Of a stretch of 64,000 nt of DNA, positions 1-12,631 are shown in pieces. Source of the stretch: Cheilinus undulatus (Eukaryota; Chordata; Actinopteri; Labriformes; Labridae); NCBI RefSeq assembly GCF_018320785.1, contig NC_054865.1, forward strand, positions 33,170,398 through 33,234,397. Reading direction: 5' to 3'. Position numbers and translations under genes: made by a program. The notes under the pieces were generated by a model. It saw only the letters and a program-made list of their open reading frames with translations, was not told the origin of the DNA and made no database searches. Within the stretch, counting starts at the first letter, position 1. Each line of letters starts with the position of its first letter.

Positions 1-779
1 TTACTATTAACTGTTGTCCGTGCTGCAGGCTTCATGGCTGGATCATTATACATCATCCAATCGTGCTGCTCTCGTGAGAAGAAAATTACATCAAACTATT
101 TATTCTTCAGCAGGGCGCCCTGCTGCCTTCCAGAGGATCTTATGGGATCTATGTCAACCATATCCACTCTGTGCATGGTGAATTATCAAATAAAGCCTGA
201 ACACATTAACATCTCAGGGGCCTCAGGAGGTGTAGAGAATGAATAAAATGTGCAGTCATGTGCATCTTGAACTACATTTTTCTTCCAATTCACTTCTTCC
301 ACATGTATTTATTTATTTATTTATTTGTCAGGGACAATACATAAGCATTGCTGCATTTAATTACAGTGCAACCGATGCAATGTATAAAAGACTTCTAGCC
401 ATGGCTACATTATCCTGTGTTTTGATTAAAGCCAAGGCTGCCCATAAGGGGGAATAGAAGGGAACGTTTTGTGGGGCCTCGCAAAATAGAGGGTCCATGG
501 AGGTCAGCAAAATCATGGACAATTGCAAAGTTAAGCTGTGAAATCTATATTTTACATTTAACCTGAATGATAACCACTTCTATAAAAGGAACCCAAAATC
601 AATTTTATTCCTTTATGCTGCAATACAATAATGCCTTTTTTCCAAAATGTTAAACCATTTTTAAAAAAAACAGATTTACATTTTTATTTGTAATGTTAAC
701 AATGTGGATGGGCGCACTGAATAAACCATTGGGAAATTAATGTCAGACTTCATAGCCAGGACAGCAGGATATCGGAGAA
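1..779. other. Intergenic, left edge
   Basis: No gene is seen. A TATTT run at about 306-328 followed by GTCAGGGACAATACA resembles a LINE 3' end seen widely in fish, read in reverse. Confidence 0.5.
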
Positions 780-1540
780 TAAAGTAGAAGAAACTTCAAC
801 AGCTTAAAGGGGAATACATTAAATAATTTTAATGGAAATGACAAAAAAGTGTAAAATTTGACAGAAAGTGGCAAAAATAGTCAGTTAAAATGGCAAAAAG
901 CAGTTAAAAAAGACCAAAAAAAGGGTTGAAAGTGGCATTATTAGTGGTGAAAAGTGGTTAAAGAGTAGAAAAACTAGTTAAGGTGATAAAAGAGGATATA
1001 TATAAATATTTATATTTTTTTTATTTATTTGTATTTTTTTAACCAAAAAACCTCAAAAGATGCAAAAATGTGTGGTAAAACGGGTTAAAAAAAAGCAATT
1101 AAAACATGGCAAAACATTTTTTTAAGTGGTAAAATAGATTTTAAAGGAAAAGGGGATAAAGCAGCAAATATGGGTTAAGAAAGGGGAAAACTGCAAAAAA
1201 ATAAAATAAAATGGATGGTGTTAAGTGGTGAAAGTGGAAAAAAAAATACAAAATCATTTCAAAGTGGCAAAAATGTATCAAAAGTGCAAAAGAAGACTAA
1301 AAATGGCCAAAAAAAAAAAAAGAAAGAAAGAAATGGGTGGTAAAAATGATGAAAAGCTGTTAAAAAGTGTCACAAAGAGTTAAAAGTGGCAAAAATGGGC
1401 AAATTGGCAGCTAAACTAACAAGGGTTAAAAGAGGCAAAAAATGGCTTGAAGTGGAAAAATGGGTTAAATGTGGAAACAACTCTGGCAAAATGGGAGGAA
1501 ACAGTGATGAAAAGGGGTTAAAAAGTGTCAGGAAATAAGT
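780..1540. repeat. Degenerate A-rich tandem-like repeat
   Basis: About 750 bases are made of variants of AAAAGTGGCAAAAAT, GTTAAAAGTGG and GGTTAAAA with no fixed period. The plus strand is strongly depleted in C. There is no ORF of note. It looks like an eroded satellite or expanded low-complexity tract. Confidence 0.65.
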
Positions 1541-3386
1541 AGCTTGATGCAGTTTTCAGGTCCAAAATGACGCAACTGTTAGCCATCATGCTAGCATGAA
1601 TGCTACCGATCCAACACACATGCAATGATATCATCAATAAATCACAACTGGGGAGGGCCCATTCACTGGGTTTTTCAGGGGTCCAACTGATTCTGTGGGC
1701 GGGCCTGATTAAACCAATCAACTGTCAGAGCTTTTACTTTCCTCTATCCCTTCCTAAACCTTTCACTCTTCATCATTCCTCTTGGCCCGGGGAGGTCAGA
1801 GGGGCACTCCGTCTCTTTGGTCAATCGAAGCTGGGCTTGGCGTTAATCCAGCAGCAGCTCAGATGTTGCACGGCTACTAAATCACCTACACAGCTTTGTT
1901 CACTCTGCAGGATGAGTGCATGGCTCATCCTATCTTTTTCTCATCTTCCCCTCCTGCTGTGGTGCATCTCCCTCCTCGGTTTGGTCCCTACACAAGCTGG
2001 TGTTAAGGATGGGTGGGGTGGGTATAAGATGGAGAGGATACAGAAGAAAAAAGAATACACTTTATCTCCTCCCTGCAGAGCTTTGTGCAGCTGATCAGAG
2101 AAAGGAGTGCAAGAAAACAAAAACAGGGAGAGAGTTGGAGAGGGCAGATAATAAGTGTGTGTAGGATAAGTGTACATGTGCAACAACAGAGTGTTTATGT
2201 GGGGAAGACAGGAAAGGGGGAAGGGAGAGATATTTATAGGAACTCTCATCATAAAGCCTAAAGTGTATGAATAATAATTAGAGTTTATAGGATTTGTTTG
2301 CAGAGCTGTGAGAGCTCTCAGCCTGACATGTTGGAGTTAGAGCGATGAGATGAGTGCCAGAGAGGCTCCATGATGGATAGAGGACAAAGATGTTAATGGA
2401 TACCTGATCACCTGCAGATGGAAAGTTGAAATGAACATGCAAACCCATGTAGTTACATAAATTGTAGACACATGCTGCACACACAGACAGATGGGTGAAC
2501 ATGCACAAACATTAATTTCAAACAGGAGTCAGGACGGATGGAGCTTTATATGCAGAGCATTATTCATTTAGTGGCTGTGCAAATGATGGGTAATTATGAA
2601 ATCCTGTTAATGATGTATTAAATGTATCATTCAAAGTGAGACAAGTTATGATGATAATTAAAATGGGAAGAGAAATGGGGGAATGGTGCAGGCGGGCAGG
2701 TATTAAGAGGCTTTTCAGTCACTTTGATTTAATTTTCCGAAAGGCAGCAACAGTTTCTCTCGTCTCTGGTGTTAAGCAGAATTATCAAGGATCAAGCACA
2801 TAAATCCTGCTTGCATTTATCCATTAAAAGAAATTATTATTTAAAAAATGATAATATGAAAACCTTTGATCAAAGTGTGTTTTAAACTGAATGAACACTG
2901 ATTGGAATATATTCTAATTGAATTAAAGACGGACGAGTTATTGACTGCAGGTTGAACTGCAGGTTAATGTGACTGTTGGATGACTTTTACAGCAGTGTCT
3001 GCCGCAATCTAACACATCCGTCCTGCCTGAATCAATGAAAGCCATTTTTCCAACACCTTTTTCTTAAAGACTCATTCTCCATGCTACCCTGTTCATTAGG
3101 TAATCTCAAGAAGGATTTAAAGGTCTGAGATTTAAACAAAAATCAAATGTTCTGTGTGAATGTTTATGCCAGGGGTGTCCAAATTATGGCCCGGGGACCA
3201 AATTAAGCCCTGTTAATCTAATAATAAAATGAACGATGGCTGGTTTTAGAACATGAAGCTCTTTTTTCTTTCTTGCTTTTTTTTAACATTAAATGATAAC
3301 ATGCATTAACTTAAGCACTGTACATCCAGGGATAAACCCATTGGTACATAAACCTAGCACATAAACTAAAAAAATGTGTTTAGTAA
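1541..3386. other. Intergenic, no gene
   Basis: ORFs here (for example 1600-2094 plus) have low-complexity translations and match nothing I recognise. At about 3171 a GGGGTGTCCAAATTATGGCC string resembles a common vertebrate transposon end, but no partner is visible. Confidence 0.5.
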
Positions 3387-3602
3387 ATGATTTCTTTGTT
3401 GTAACAATGCCTCTTGGCAATAACTCTCATCACGTTGCAAAGCCTGTTTATTTTTCTTTTAAATGGTGACACATTTGTAAGGATCATGTATTTGTGGGAT
3501 GAGCAGCAGAGCTGAGTATGTGGGTTGTGCCCATGAAAATGTTCCAGATCTTCTCTGCTAGTGCCAAACAGCTTATTCTGCCATTGACTCTTGTTTGGTT
3601 TT
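3387..3602 (-). repeat. Dispersed repeat, copy A
   Basis: The reverse complement match of 20203-20420. The minus-strand ORF covering it (3676-3380) is open, but that is not evidence for a gene because copy B has diverged mainly at amino-acid-changing sites. The family is unidentified; it could be a fragment of an old transposon or of a UTR. Confidence 0.7.
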
Positions 3603-4261
3603 GTTTGGTGGATTGAATGATCGAAGACTGAAGAAAAAAGACTTCCTGGCAATTTAACAATGTAATTATATAACAAACATGAGCCTCACCTGTAATTCCC
3701 ATATATAATGTCTGCGCCGTCCTCCGCAGTGCCACGAGGCAGGTGACCTTACCCACTTGAAGCATGTCTAAAGTGCCGTGGTGCGCAGCCCTGATCAGTG
3801 GGCAGAGATCGCAGGAGAACTGCGAGTTCACGCTGGAATAGTATGTCAACAGTGGATTATTTTACCTTTTTGGGGTTAATTTATCATCTATTCCGGTATG
3901 AAGCCATGATATTATTGCTTACGCCATGAGTGAGTAAATTAAGAAGTTAAAGGTTTACTGTTGAATAAAGGATGTGTGGTTTTATGTACATTTTTTGGCT
4001 AAATTTCCTCAAAAGGTTTCCTTATCAGCGGTGCCACTGTAGCTCTGTGACCCACTGACCTCCCGGTGACCCTTTGCTCTCGCTGCAGGATGAGACGTAA
4101 TGTTGATATAGTGATGACTTACGATCAGGAGTCCATGCATTGTGTCTTATTTTTAAAGTACCGGATATTCTACGCTTTTGACTTCCTGTTTGGACTTTTC
4201 TAAACAATGGGAATTGACACAGTTTGGTAGTTTCCAGCACTGAAAATAGGAGAGGGACCCA

Positions 4262-4535
4262 ACTGCAGTCAAGATGGCCGACATGGGCGTCGTGATACAT
4301 CCAATCCATGCCGGAAGTCCCAGGCGGAAGTTTCTTCTTTTTGTTAGACTCAGCTGCTAGCGCCTAAGCCTAACCCTTGGTACTGGATCTCAAATATATC
4401 ACCTCCCCCACTGCCTTACCGTGAACCTAACCACTTGGGTTTTAATGCCTAAGCCTAACCTTAGACGTACGGACTTCCGGTTGAGACTTCGGGAAGAATT
4501 GGATGTATGTCAGCCATCTTGCCTGCATCAAGGTA
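4262..4535. mobile_element. Fold-back element (inverted arms about 65 bases)
   Basis: The left arm 4262-4325 (AAGATGGCCGACATG, ATACATCCAATCCATG, CCGGAAGTCC) pairs with the right arm 4465-4530 (GGACTTCCGG, GAATTGGATGTATGTCAGCC, ATCTTGCCTGCA). The spacer of about 140 bases contains two CCTAAGCCTAACC units. It is likely a MITE or an inverted duplication of a promoter-like sequence. Confidence 0.55.
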
Positions 4536-7500
4536 CTCTTGGAAAATAGACCTGCAGCGTATCTCCAGCGAAGCGCAGCAGAGTGGCGCTTCAGGCATGC
4601 TCCAGTGCCGGACTGCAGCGCAGGCAGTGGAACTGCTCTGATTGAGTAGAGAGGGAGCAATTGCTCCGAAGTACGATTCAATGTGTTTGGGTTGGCCACT
4701 CTGGTATGAACAGCATTAGGGGTGCAGGGTATATGCACTAGACGGTATAAATGATATAAATTTGGCATATGGTAGAGATTTGGACTCTACCGACCAATCG
4801 CAATAACGCTTGTTAATGACGTCATCGTATCTGCCTCAGTGTGAGTTAGCAGGCAAAAACACGTGTTTTTTTCCCCTCAAAGTCTGACGGCTGTACCGCT
4901 TGCATTTTATACAAGTACTGATGGATTCATTTCTCCTGAACACGCCTGCTATGAAATGAAAAGTTATTTTAAAAGCCTTACCTCCTTATAACACCTTCAA
5001 TACCTAAAAAAACCAAAACAATAATTGCACCCTTTTAGAACATGTGGTATGGAAAAAATATGAATGTGTTTACATTTTTGTCAATTTAATGGTTTAATGT
5101 TTCAGTAGAATTGTTATGAATAAATTAACCTTGCTATTTCAGTGCCTAACTAAACTAAATCTGACACCTTACGGTTTCACTGATATTCTTTGTGTTTCTA
5201 TGTTGAGATATTTGGCGTGTGTTGAGGGAAAACTGTGGGCCAAAGTGTGTCAAATTTACATACATAACTACATATTATACAACCACACAGCTAGGATACA
5301 GTCATCTGCATGTGTGCAACAGGACAGCAGCTGTCACTCATGTTTGCGTGCTGCAGACTGTCCCCCCAGCATGAAGTCCTGGTTGATTCTGTTTGTGCCT
5401 CATACTGATTCCTGATCAACCAGCAGCACGCGAACCAACAAGACAACCCACCTGGCAAATTATCTTCACCTGACAGGGCAAGGCTGCCACAGAGATTAGA
5501 CACGTGAATAAAAACAAGAGGTTATAGTGTAAGAGGTCAGTGTTTGAAGGGGGGATGGTAACAGAACTGTAGTGAGTCTCCTGCTAGCTTTCAGTTCAGT
5601 TAAATACGCCTGTTGGCCAAATGCTCTTATTTATACTGGCTTTAACTTGTATCATTAACCACAACAGGTACATTTATCAAAGCATAAGCTGTCAGTGTTA
5701 CTACATAATTTATTCTACAGTTAACATACATAGAAAGCACCTCGTACAGTCATTTAACAGCTTTGTTGTCACACTGGTCAAGGTGAGCTACACATCCACA
5801 ACTAGCCTTACTTGTTTTGACACATGATAATATGTTATGACTCTTTTTTTTTTTTTTTTTAAGCGATCCTTCAGAGGGAAAGGAAGGAGGCTATTTAGAG
5901 ATTTTTCTGTACTTTTAAAGTTGGGTCATATGAGGTACTTTGCAACAGTAGTGGCATTAGCCTCCTGCGATTTCAGTAAGCATTGCCACGCCGGTCACTC
6001 TAGTAGGGAAGCTAGGCTATACAGCATATCAGATGGCTACACTATCTCTGCATAATTTACCAAGCCTTAGGTAAAAATGGGCCAAAAAACAACATTGGCT
6101 CAAATGTACACTCTATTAAAAATTTGTAATCATTTCATTTTTCACCCAGAAAGCCTCTGTGTTTGGCACTATTTTTCAGGGTAAGCTTTGGCCACCAGCT
6201 AAGCACTCTTCTGCTTCAGCAAAGGAGTACGAGTCTGCAGGCTTCATCTAACAAACTACACTAAAACTAGTAATGTCAGCACAGTTTTCCACTTCTACAG
6301 ATGGCACATTATTTTTGCAAAGTAAATATGTTTTGCCGACTGTAGCTTGTCTAGATATCAGCCATTAGAAGAATAAAGCAACAGCCATAACCATAATTGG
6401 ATGATAAATTTCCTTTCAGCTTTTCTGGTTGGGGAAGGTTTTTCCAGTTTATCTCCAGAAAGTTGAAGTTTCGTGAAACACTGGCGTTCAGTAAGGCAGG
6501 GAACTCTAGATGGGGAGTGATGCAGGCTGCAGGAATCTGTGAGCTGCTATTCTTGATCAAAAAGGTCCAGAAGAAGCATTATGAAGTCGTATTTGTGACA
6601 GCAGCAGCTTCCTGTGTTCATAGTTTACACACGTACACCACCAGGTAACCTGCTCTCCGGTTTTCACTGTAGTTTCTCTCCTCTTGTGGCTGAGTCTGCA
6701 TGTGTAGAAGTTGTTCCTCTCTGTACTCAGTGTGTTTGTTCTGGCTTAGTTTCAGAGATGATGGAACACTGCTCTTCTCTAAATAAAGAAGTTGTGTCCT
6801 GTTTGATAAGAACTGCCACCATAACTACATCTGAGCTAAGCACCTCACTGACAGCCATTGCTTACTAGCCTGCAGTACAACATAACCATGCCTGTAGCTA
6901 CTGTATTGTACTCCTCAAATGCAACTAATTGTCTGTCAATTCTCAGACTGGGCACAAACATTTCACATCAACTATTTCTGCCTGATGACGGACATGGAAT
7001 CTGTCAAATCCATCCTTTATGATAGATTAATATTTGTGCACATGCCAAAGACAAATTTCCACCTGTTTCATCTAAAAAGCAGAAAATAAAGCATTTTTCT
7101 ATCCCTTTCTATTTGTAAAATGATATCCATGACTGGGTTTTCAAATGGGCACAGCCTTCCAAATATCAGGAGAAATCTTTGCAGGATTGTGTATTTGATA
7201 TATGAAGCAGTGTGTTCCTGGGTCAGAGAGCAGAAAATTGAGGAGAAGCCAGCGGAAAACTCACAGCAACAATCACAAGATGCCCTGATGAACTGACAGG
7301 AGGGAGAATTAAGCTTATGGAAGACACAGGGCAGCACCATCTGAGGTAAAGAAGCTGTAAAGTGGTGCAAAGGAATCCATCAAATGCAGTGTGGTCATTT
7401 ATTTCCACTACCATTGACAAATATTGACCCAGATGCAGTGAGTGAGAGGAAAGCTGAATTTTACAACTGAGATGAAGAAACCATAAATGCTGCTTACGTC

Positions 7501-8751
7501 CTGCACTTCCACTCACTACATAAACTGCAGACATCTAGCAATGGGGTTTTTGCACACGGATTATTGCACTTACAACATAACTGCACCGCATCTTCCCACC
7601 ACTGATGATCAGGATACACAAACAGAAGGCCGTACAGTCAGGCCTTTGTGCAGTGACCCATGTGGGCGTTTGTCTCACCCACCTGTCATCATTAACTCTA
7701 CAAACCTTTACTCCTCACCGTGCAGCCAATAACACATCAGCCGAGTCGCTCAGATACTAAATTACACTAAAGCCCCGCTCACTGAAGTGATGCAGCAGAG
7801 ACGACACACATCCAAAACCGCAGAATCACACGCTCTGGGGAGCAATAACAACCAAAATGTGCATACTGTTGGTACGGATGAATATCAGAGTGATTATTGT
7901 GGAAGGGTGCGTGTATGTTAGATTAGGCTTTCTGGGTTTGACTGCCATGCAGAGGTGCTTGCTCTGGGTTAAACACGCTTGAGCAGAAGTCGGAGTGGGA
8001 GTGTGTGGTTTGTGTAAATTAGAGTGACAGGAAGCCTCATCGCAGTAATCAGTCATTTTTATCAGAGGCACAATGTGGACTGTGGTGTGAACATCACAGA
8101 TAGAAACTATTGGAAAGGCTGAAAACAGATAAAGCTGAATCCAATTTTTAGTCTATTTCGCAGATTATGCTGTGATTATTTTTCTGCAGAACACTGGAAC
8201 AGATAAACACCACACAATGAAAAAAAAACAGCATCATCATTTACTGCATGCCATACGACAGGCAAATAATATGTAGAAAATCAGATACAGTAAAAGCAGC
8301 TGAGCTAACATCACACTGCAGCATCCTGCTGCGATAACTCAGCCAGACTCATGTGCAGTGAGATCCAAACATCACCATATAGGCTAGCATTTTACAGATT
8401 AGGCATGTGAAATCAGCTGCCAGTTTGACATGATAAAATTGTAAGAGTTTGTTGAATGTTGGAAGGAGAATAGTATCTCTCTGCATGCTGCTCCGATGGG
8501 AACAATTAAGATGCTGAGCACATATTTCAACCACAAAAACAACCCCGCCACGAGTAATAATGTCACCTGAGACAAGAAGTGATTATTTGTTCACATGATG
8601 TAACACTGAGCCCCACTGTGAGGCTAAAAGCAGACACCTCATAGATCCATGTAAACGATAAGAAGAAAGTGTCAAATAATGATTAAGTTAGCCAAGATGC
8701 TCTGATGCATTGATTTTATAATTGATCTTGGTCAGTATAATTTGGCTTTTT
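4536..8751. other. Intergenic, no gene
   Basis: AT-rich sequence with a poly-T run near 5843-5860. No exon-like ORF with splice signals and no protein match. Confidence 0.5.
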
Positions 8752-10087
8752 GACAAAAAAAAAACTCTTCAATGTTAAATTAAAACAGATTTCTACAAAG
8801 TAATGTCAATTAAACAAAATAAGTGACTGTAAAAATATTCACCCCCTTTATAGTGATTGATTTAATTCAAAAGCGGTCCAGTCAACTGGTGCTAGTACTC
8901 TCACAATTAGTGAAATTGAGGTCACCTGAGTGCAGTGAATGTGTCTCTAGTAATTGTGGTATAAGACACCTGTATCTGGAAGGTCCACTCACAGTCCAGT
9001 CACTGGTTAACCAGTGTTCCTGGCCACCATTTTACCATGAAGACAAAAGAACACGCCAAGCAACTCAGAGAAAAGGTTGTTGAAAAGTATAACTCACAGG
9101 ATGGATACAAAAATAATTCAAAGGCATGGAACATCCCCTAGAGTTCAGTTAAATCTATCATCAGGAAATGGAAGGAATATGGCACATGTGTAGATCTGCC
9201 TATGTCAGGCCGTCCTCACAACCTGAGTTTGCAAGGAGACTGGTGAAAGAGTCCACCAAGACACCTTTGACTACTCTGAAAGAGTTAGAAGTTTCGCTAG
9301 CTGACATCGGAGAGACTCTGCACACGTTCATCACCAATCAAAGCTTTATGGGTGAGTGGCAAAAAGAATGCCATTGTTGAAGAAAACTCTGATTACATTT
9401 CAACTAATGTTCGCTAAAGGCATGTGGGAGTCTCCATTGTCAGGTAGAAGAAATTTCTTTGGTCTGATTAGAGTAAAATGGTGCTTTCTGGCCATCAGAC
9501 AAGACGCTATGTATGGCAGACACTAAACATAAACACACCATCCCCACCATGAAGCACAATGGTGGCAGCATCATGCTGTGGGGATGCTTCTGAGCAGCTG
9601 GCCCAGGAAGGCTTGTAAAGGTAAAAAGAAAAAGGAATGTGGCAAAATATAGGAAAATCTTGGTGGACAGTCTTCATTCTTCAAAAGAACTATGGCTTGG
9701 GAGAAGATTTATTTTCCAGTAAGACAATGACCTGTGAAAACAGGTCATTGTGAAAACTACACAGAATACAGTGAAAACTACACAGAAATGGTTTTGAGAC
9801 AACAAGGTGAATGTTCTGGAGTGGCCGAGTCAAAGCTTAGACCTCAATCTAATAGAGAATTTGTGGCTGGAACTGATTCCTGTGCAACCTAACAGAGCTT
9901 GAGCAGTTTTGCACAGAAGAATTACATTTTAGTGTCCATTTTATTGTTTAATTAAAGTTTCTTTATAGAAATATGTTTTCACGTTAACATTAAAGAGGGT
10001 TTTAATAATATTGACCTTTATTTATTAATAAAACCAATAAAAGGGTAAAACATCCAAGGGGTTGAATACTTTTTTATAGGCACTGTA
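8752..10087 (+). mobile_element. Decayed Tc1-like transposon
   Basis: The right end reads GTTGAATACTTTTTTATAGG followed by CACTGTA (ending 10087). The left part retains the inner direct repeat (TGTAAAAATATTCACCCCC, near 8827-8845) but lacks the outermost left terminus seen in the related short element at 17606-17874. Between them is a plus-strand transposase relic starting near 9038 (MKTKEHAKQLREKVVEKYNS). The HTH region SSVKSIIRKWKEYGT, the GRP linker, GHQTRRYVW and the GCAGCATCATGCTGTGGGG block are recognisable. Stops and frameshifts interrupt it throughout. Confidence 0.88.
9038..9930 (+). pseudogene. Tc1-like transposase relic
   Basis: The reading frame is broken by a stop after KAWNIP (near 9140), by further stops after the GRP linker, and by frameshifts across the catalytic domain. 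A local fold-back duplication at 9725-9750 lies exactly where the second catalytic Asp motif (QDNDLKH in relatives) should be. No active protein is possible. Confidence 0.85.
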
Positions 10088-11951
10088 TATTTAGAAATTA
10101 GAATACTATTCCTTTTTGACCGGACTTAGCTTGGCAAGAACGGCATGTTGTGGTTTTGTTGTTGGTCACAGAGTCGTCTGGTGAAATTCTGGTGATAACA
10201 GGATATATTTGGTTTCAGCCCTAGATGTTCATACATAATGCTACTCCACATTAGCTGTCTTAATGCTCAGCTTTGCTAGCTGGCTGTAGTTTAGTCTTTA
10301 ACAATTAACATTATTTTCTCACCTAGAATGAGGCCATAAATTGACAACAGTGATATTTCTAATGTTCATACAGTAAGCCAGCAGCAGAATTAAGATATCT
10401 AAAGATGTAAAGTTTTACCAGTGCATATCGGACAAAGCTAGATCTGCCCCAGCTGTGATGCTTTTAATTTACCAGAGTGATGTTGTAAATGTCATAGGCA
10501 GCTTTACAGTGCATCTAAAGAATGAGGCTCTTTTGAAGCCAGGTAACACAATGATATGAATGCACTTGTTCATGTAAGTCAAAAGGTCACTCTGAGGCCA
10601 GGAAGAAACCTTGATTATAGCCTGTCTTTCAAAAGCAACACATCAGTGATTTCTATTAGCCACATCACTGATTTCCAGTCTGGTTTGTTTTTCAAGGGAA
10701 TAAAGATCTTCGATATAAATACACAATCTCAAGACAGAGAATGTATACAGTTTATACAGTTCGTGTCTGCTGTGTTGATATGAATTCTCGTCTCCAGAAA
10801 CTTCTTCATCACAGGTAAAGTTTTCCATCATAGGCTCATGTCCCATCCTGTCCTGCGTCCGCCCTTCATCATCTGTGTTTTTCAGAAGAGAGATATGAAT
10901 CCGTGCAGACAAACATGGATCACACACACAGAGAGAAAAGATGCCTGAGCTCTGGAGCTCAGAGCAGTGATGAATCATTGTGTGTTGACAGCATTCTATA
11001 AAGAAATGCACTGAAGCACAGAAAGCTCCCCCACATGCACATATAAAAGAGCAGCATACATACCTGAACAAACATACCCTCACAGGGCTGGGACATGTTG
11101 AAATTAGAGTATGTGCGTCTATGTGTGTATGTGTGCTTATCAAATATCAACAACAAGTGTCCCCGAGGCCTGATTTGTGCCCCCTGCCCCCCTCCCACCA
11201 TCCAGGCAATCCCTTTTATTGAGTCGATTCATTTCAGCGGGCTGAGCAGCACTATTGATGTGTCTTCAAGCAAAGACTCAGGGAGAAACCAATGAACTGT
11301 ATTTACAGTGAATAATTTCACAGCTATTTTATGCAACGTAAATGCAACACAAAAACCAGGTTTGATATCTTAACCATTCTCTTTAAAATAAAGTTTTTTT
11401 GTCTGTTCATTAATGTACAGAAGTACATTTCCTTTACTGGATTTTTGACTACTTGGTCACTGAAGCAAAATGTTTATCTCTGGTTAAAAACAAAGTAGGA
11501 CTCATACATGATATCAGTCTTCTCCTTTACCCCCCATTATCTATAGGGTGCCTGTCTTATCTTCTATTTTAACTACATTTACTTTATTGTGTAGTTCTGT
11601 TTTTTTGCAATGTAAAATAATGGTTCAGTCTCAGTGTTGATTTTGGCCTTTTTTACATTTAGTCTTAGGCCTTAGATTATTATTTTTTTCATTTTTGTCA
11701 CATCTAATGCATTTTAACTTCATAGTTTTAGTCTAGTTTGAGTCAATGAAAACTCTGAAGCATTTTTGTTCAGTTTAAGTCCATAAAAAGTCCTTACATT
11801 GTAGTCTTTACCTTCAGTCGAGGCATTTCATTTATTTGTAATAATTCAATCAGACAAATTCTTTTATTAATATAAATGCTGAATGCGCATATTAATTCAC
11901 TATCAATACTTTATTTGATTTGAAACACTCTTCAGTCAGGACCACTTTGTC
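10088..11951. other. Intergenic, no gene
   Basis: The longest ORF (10643-11143 minus, 166 codons) is rich in Cys, His and Ser, fed by CA/TG-rich DNA, and matches nothing known to me. Nothing else is seen. Confidence 0.5.
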
Positions 11952-11967
11952 AAGAAACACACATGAT
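11952..11967 (+). repeat. L1 target-site duplication, left copy
   Basis: AAGAAACACACATGAT, identical to 12616-12631. Confidence 0.93.
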
Positions 11968-12615
11968 AAAAAGGCTGTCACGAGATGGTGGCTAAAATCA
12001 GACCCACCAGCTATTGAAGAGTGGATAGAAATAGTACATGAAATTTATATTATGGAGCGACTGTTATTTCTCCTCAGGATCCAAAAAGAAAAATTTTACC
12101 TGATTTGGTCAAAGTGGACTGAATATATCAAACCAATTAGATCAGATTTTAATTAACTCAACAATATGTTTGAAGTGAAGTTGACGCAATAAAGGATTTA
12201 GATGCTTGACACAATATGAAATGTAGATATGGACATCAAAAAGTCACCATGTGTATGTAAGTTTCTGTTTGATCATGTCTTATATACGCATGTATGTGGA
12301 TATGTATGTGGAGTAGGAATATATGCAGATATACGTGTATGTGTATATATGTATAGGTGGTCGTTTTCCTTACCATAGATTTCTGGTGAACCATGGACTG
12401 AAGAGCTTCCCATGCTCGACTATATATAGTTAACTATGCTACATTGTTTAAAAAAATGTTTAAAAAAAAATACTTTGGAAGGGCAACATTTGGATAACTG
12501 GAGAATGGAATGTCTCAAAAAATGTGGTGTGGATTTAACAGTAGTACAGCTGTAATTATGTGAGACAATATGCAAGAATGTATCTGCCAAAATTAAAAAA
12601 AAAACAAACAAAAAA
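11968..12615 (+). mobile_element. 5'-truncated L1-type retrotransposon insertion with 16-bp target duplication
   Basis: The insert opens directly in the ORF2 C-terminus (VTRWWLKSDPPAIEEWIEI, then RIQKEKFYLIWSKWTEYIKP), which matches the end of fish L1 ORF2 proteins. It has a stop at 12154-12156, about 450 bases of 3' UTR and an A-rich tail (from about 12591). Perfect 16-base direct repeats AAGAAACACACATGAT flank it at 11952-11967 and 12616-12631. The perfect duplication and open C-terminal frame indicate a recent insertion. Confidence 0.92.
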
Positions 12616-12631
12616 AAGAAACACACATGAT
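12616..12631 (+). repeat. L1 target-site duplication, right copy
   Basis: AAGAAACACACATGAT, directly after the A-rich tail. Confidence 0.93.

Noticed and set aside
1600..2094. 164-codon plus-strand ORF
   Set aside because: Low-complexity translation, no recognised domain, no splice or promoter context; overlapping ORFs on both strands suggest chance.
3484..3849. 121-codon minus-strand ORF
   Set aside because: It overlaps the dispersed repeat in a different frame from the one conserved with copy B.
10643..11143. 166-codon minus-strand ORF
   Set aside because: Cys/His/Ser-rich translation arising from CA/TG-rich DNA; no family match.
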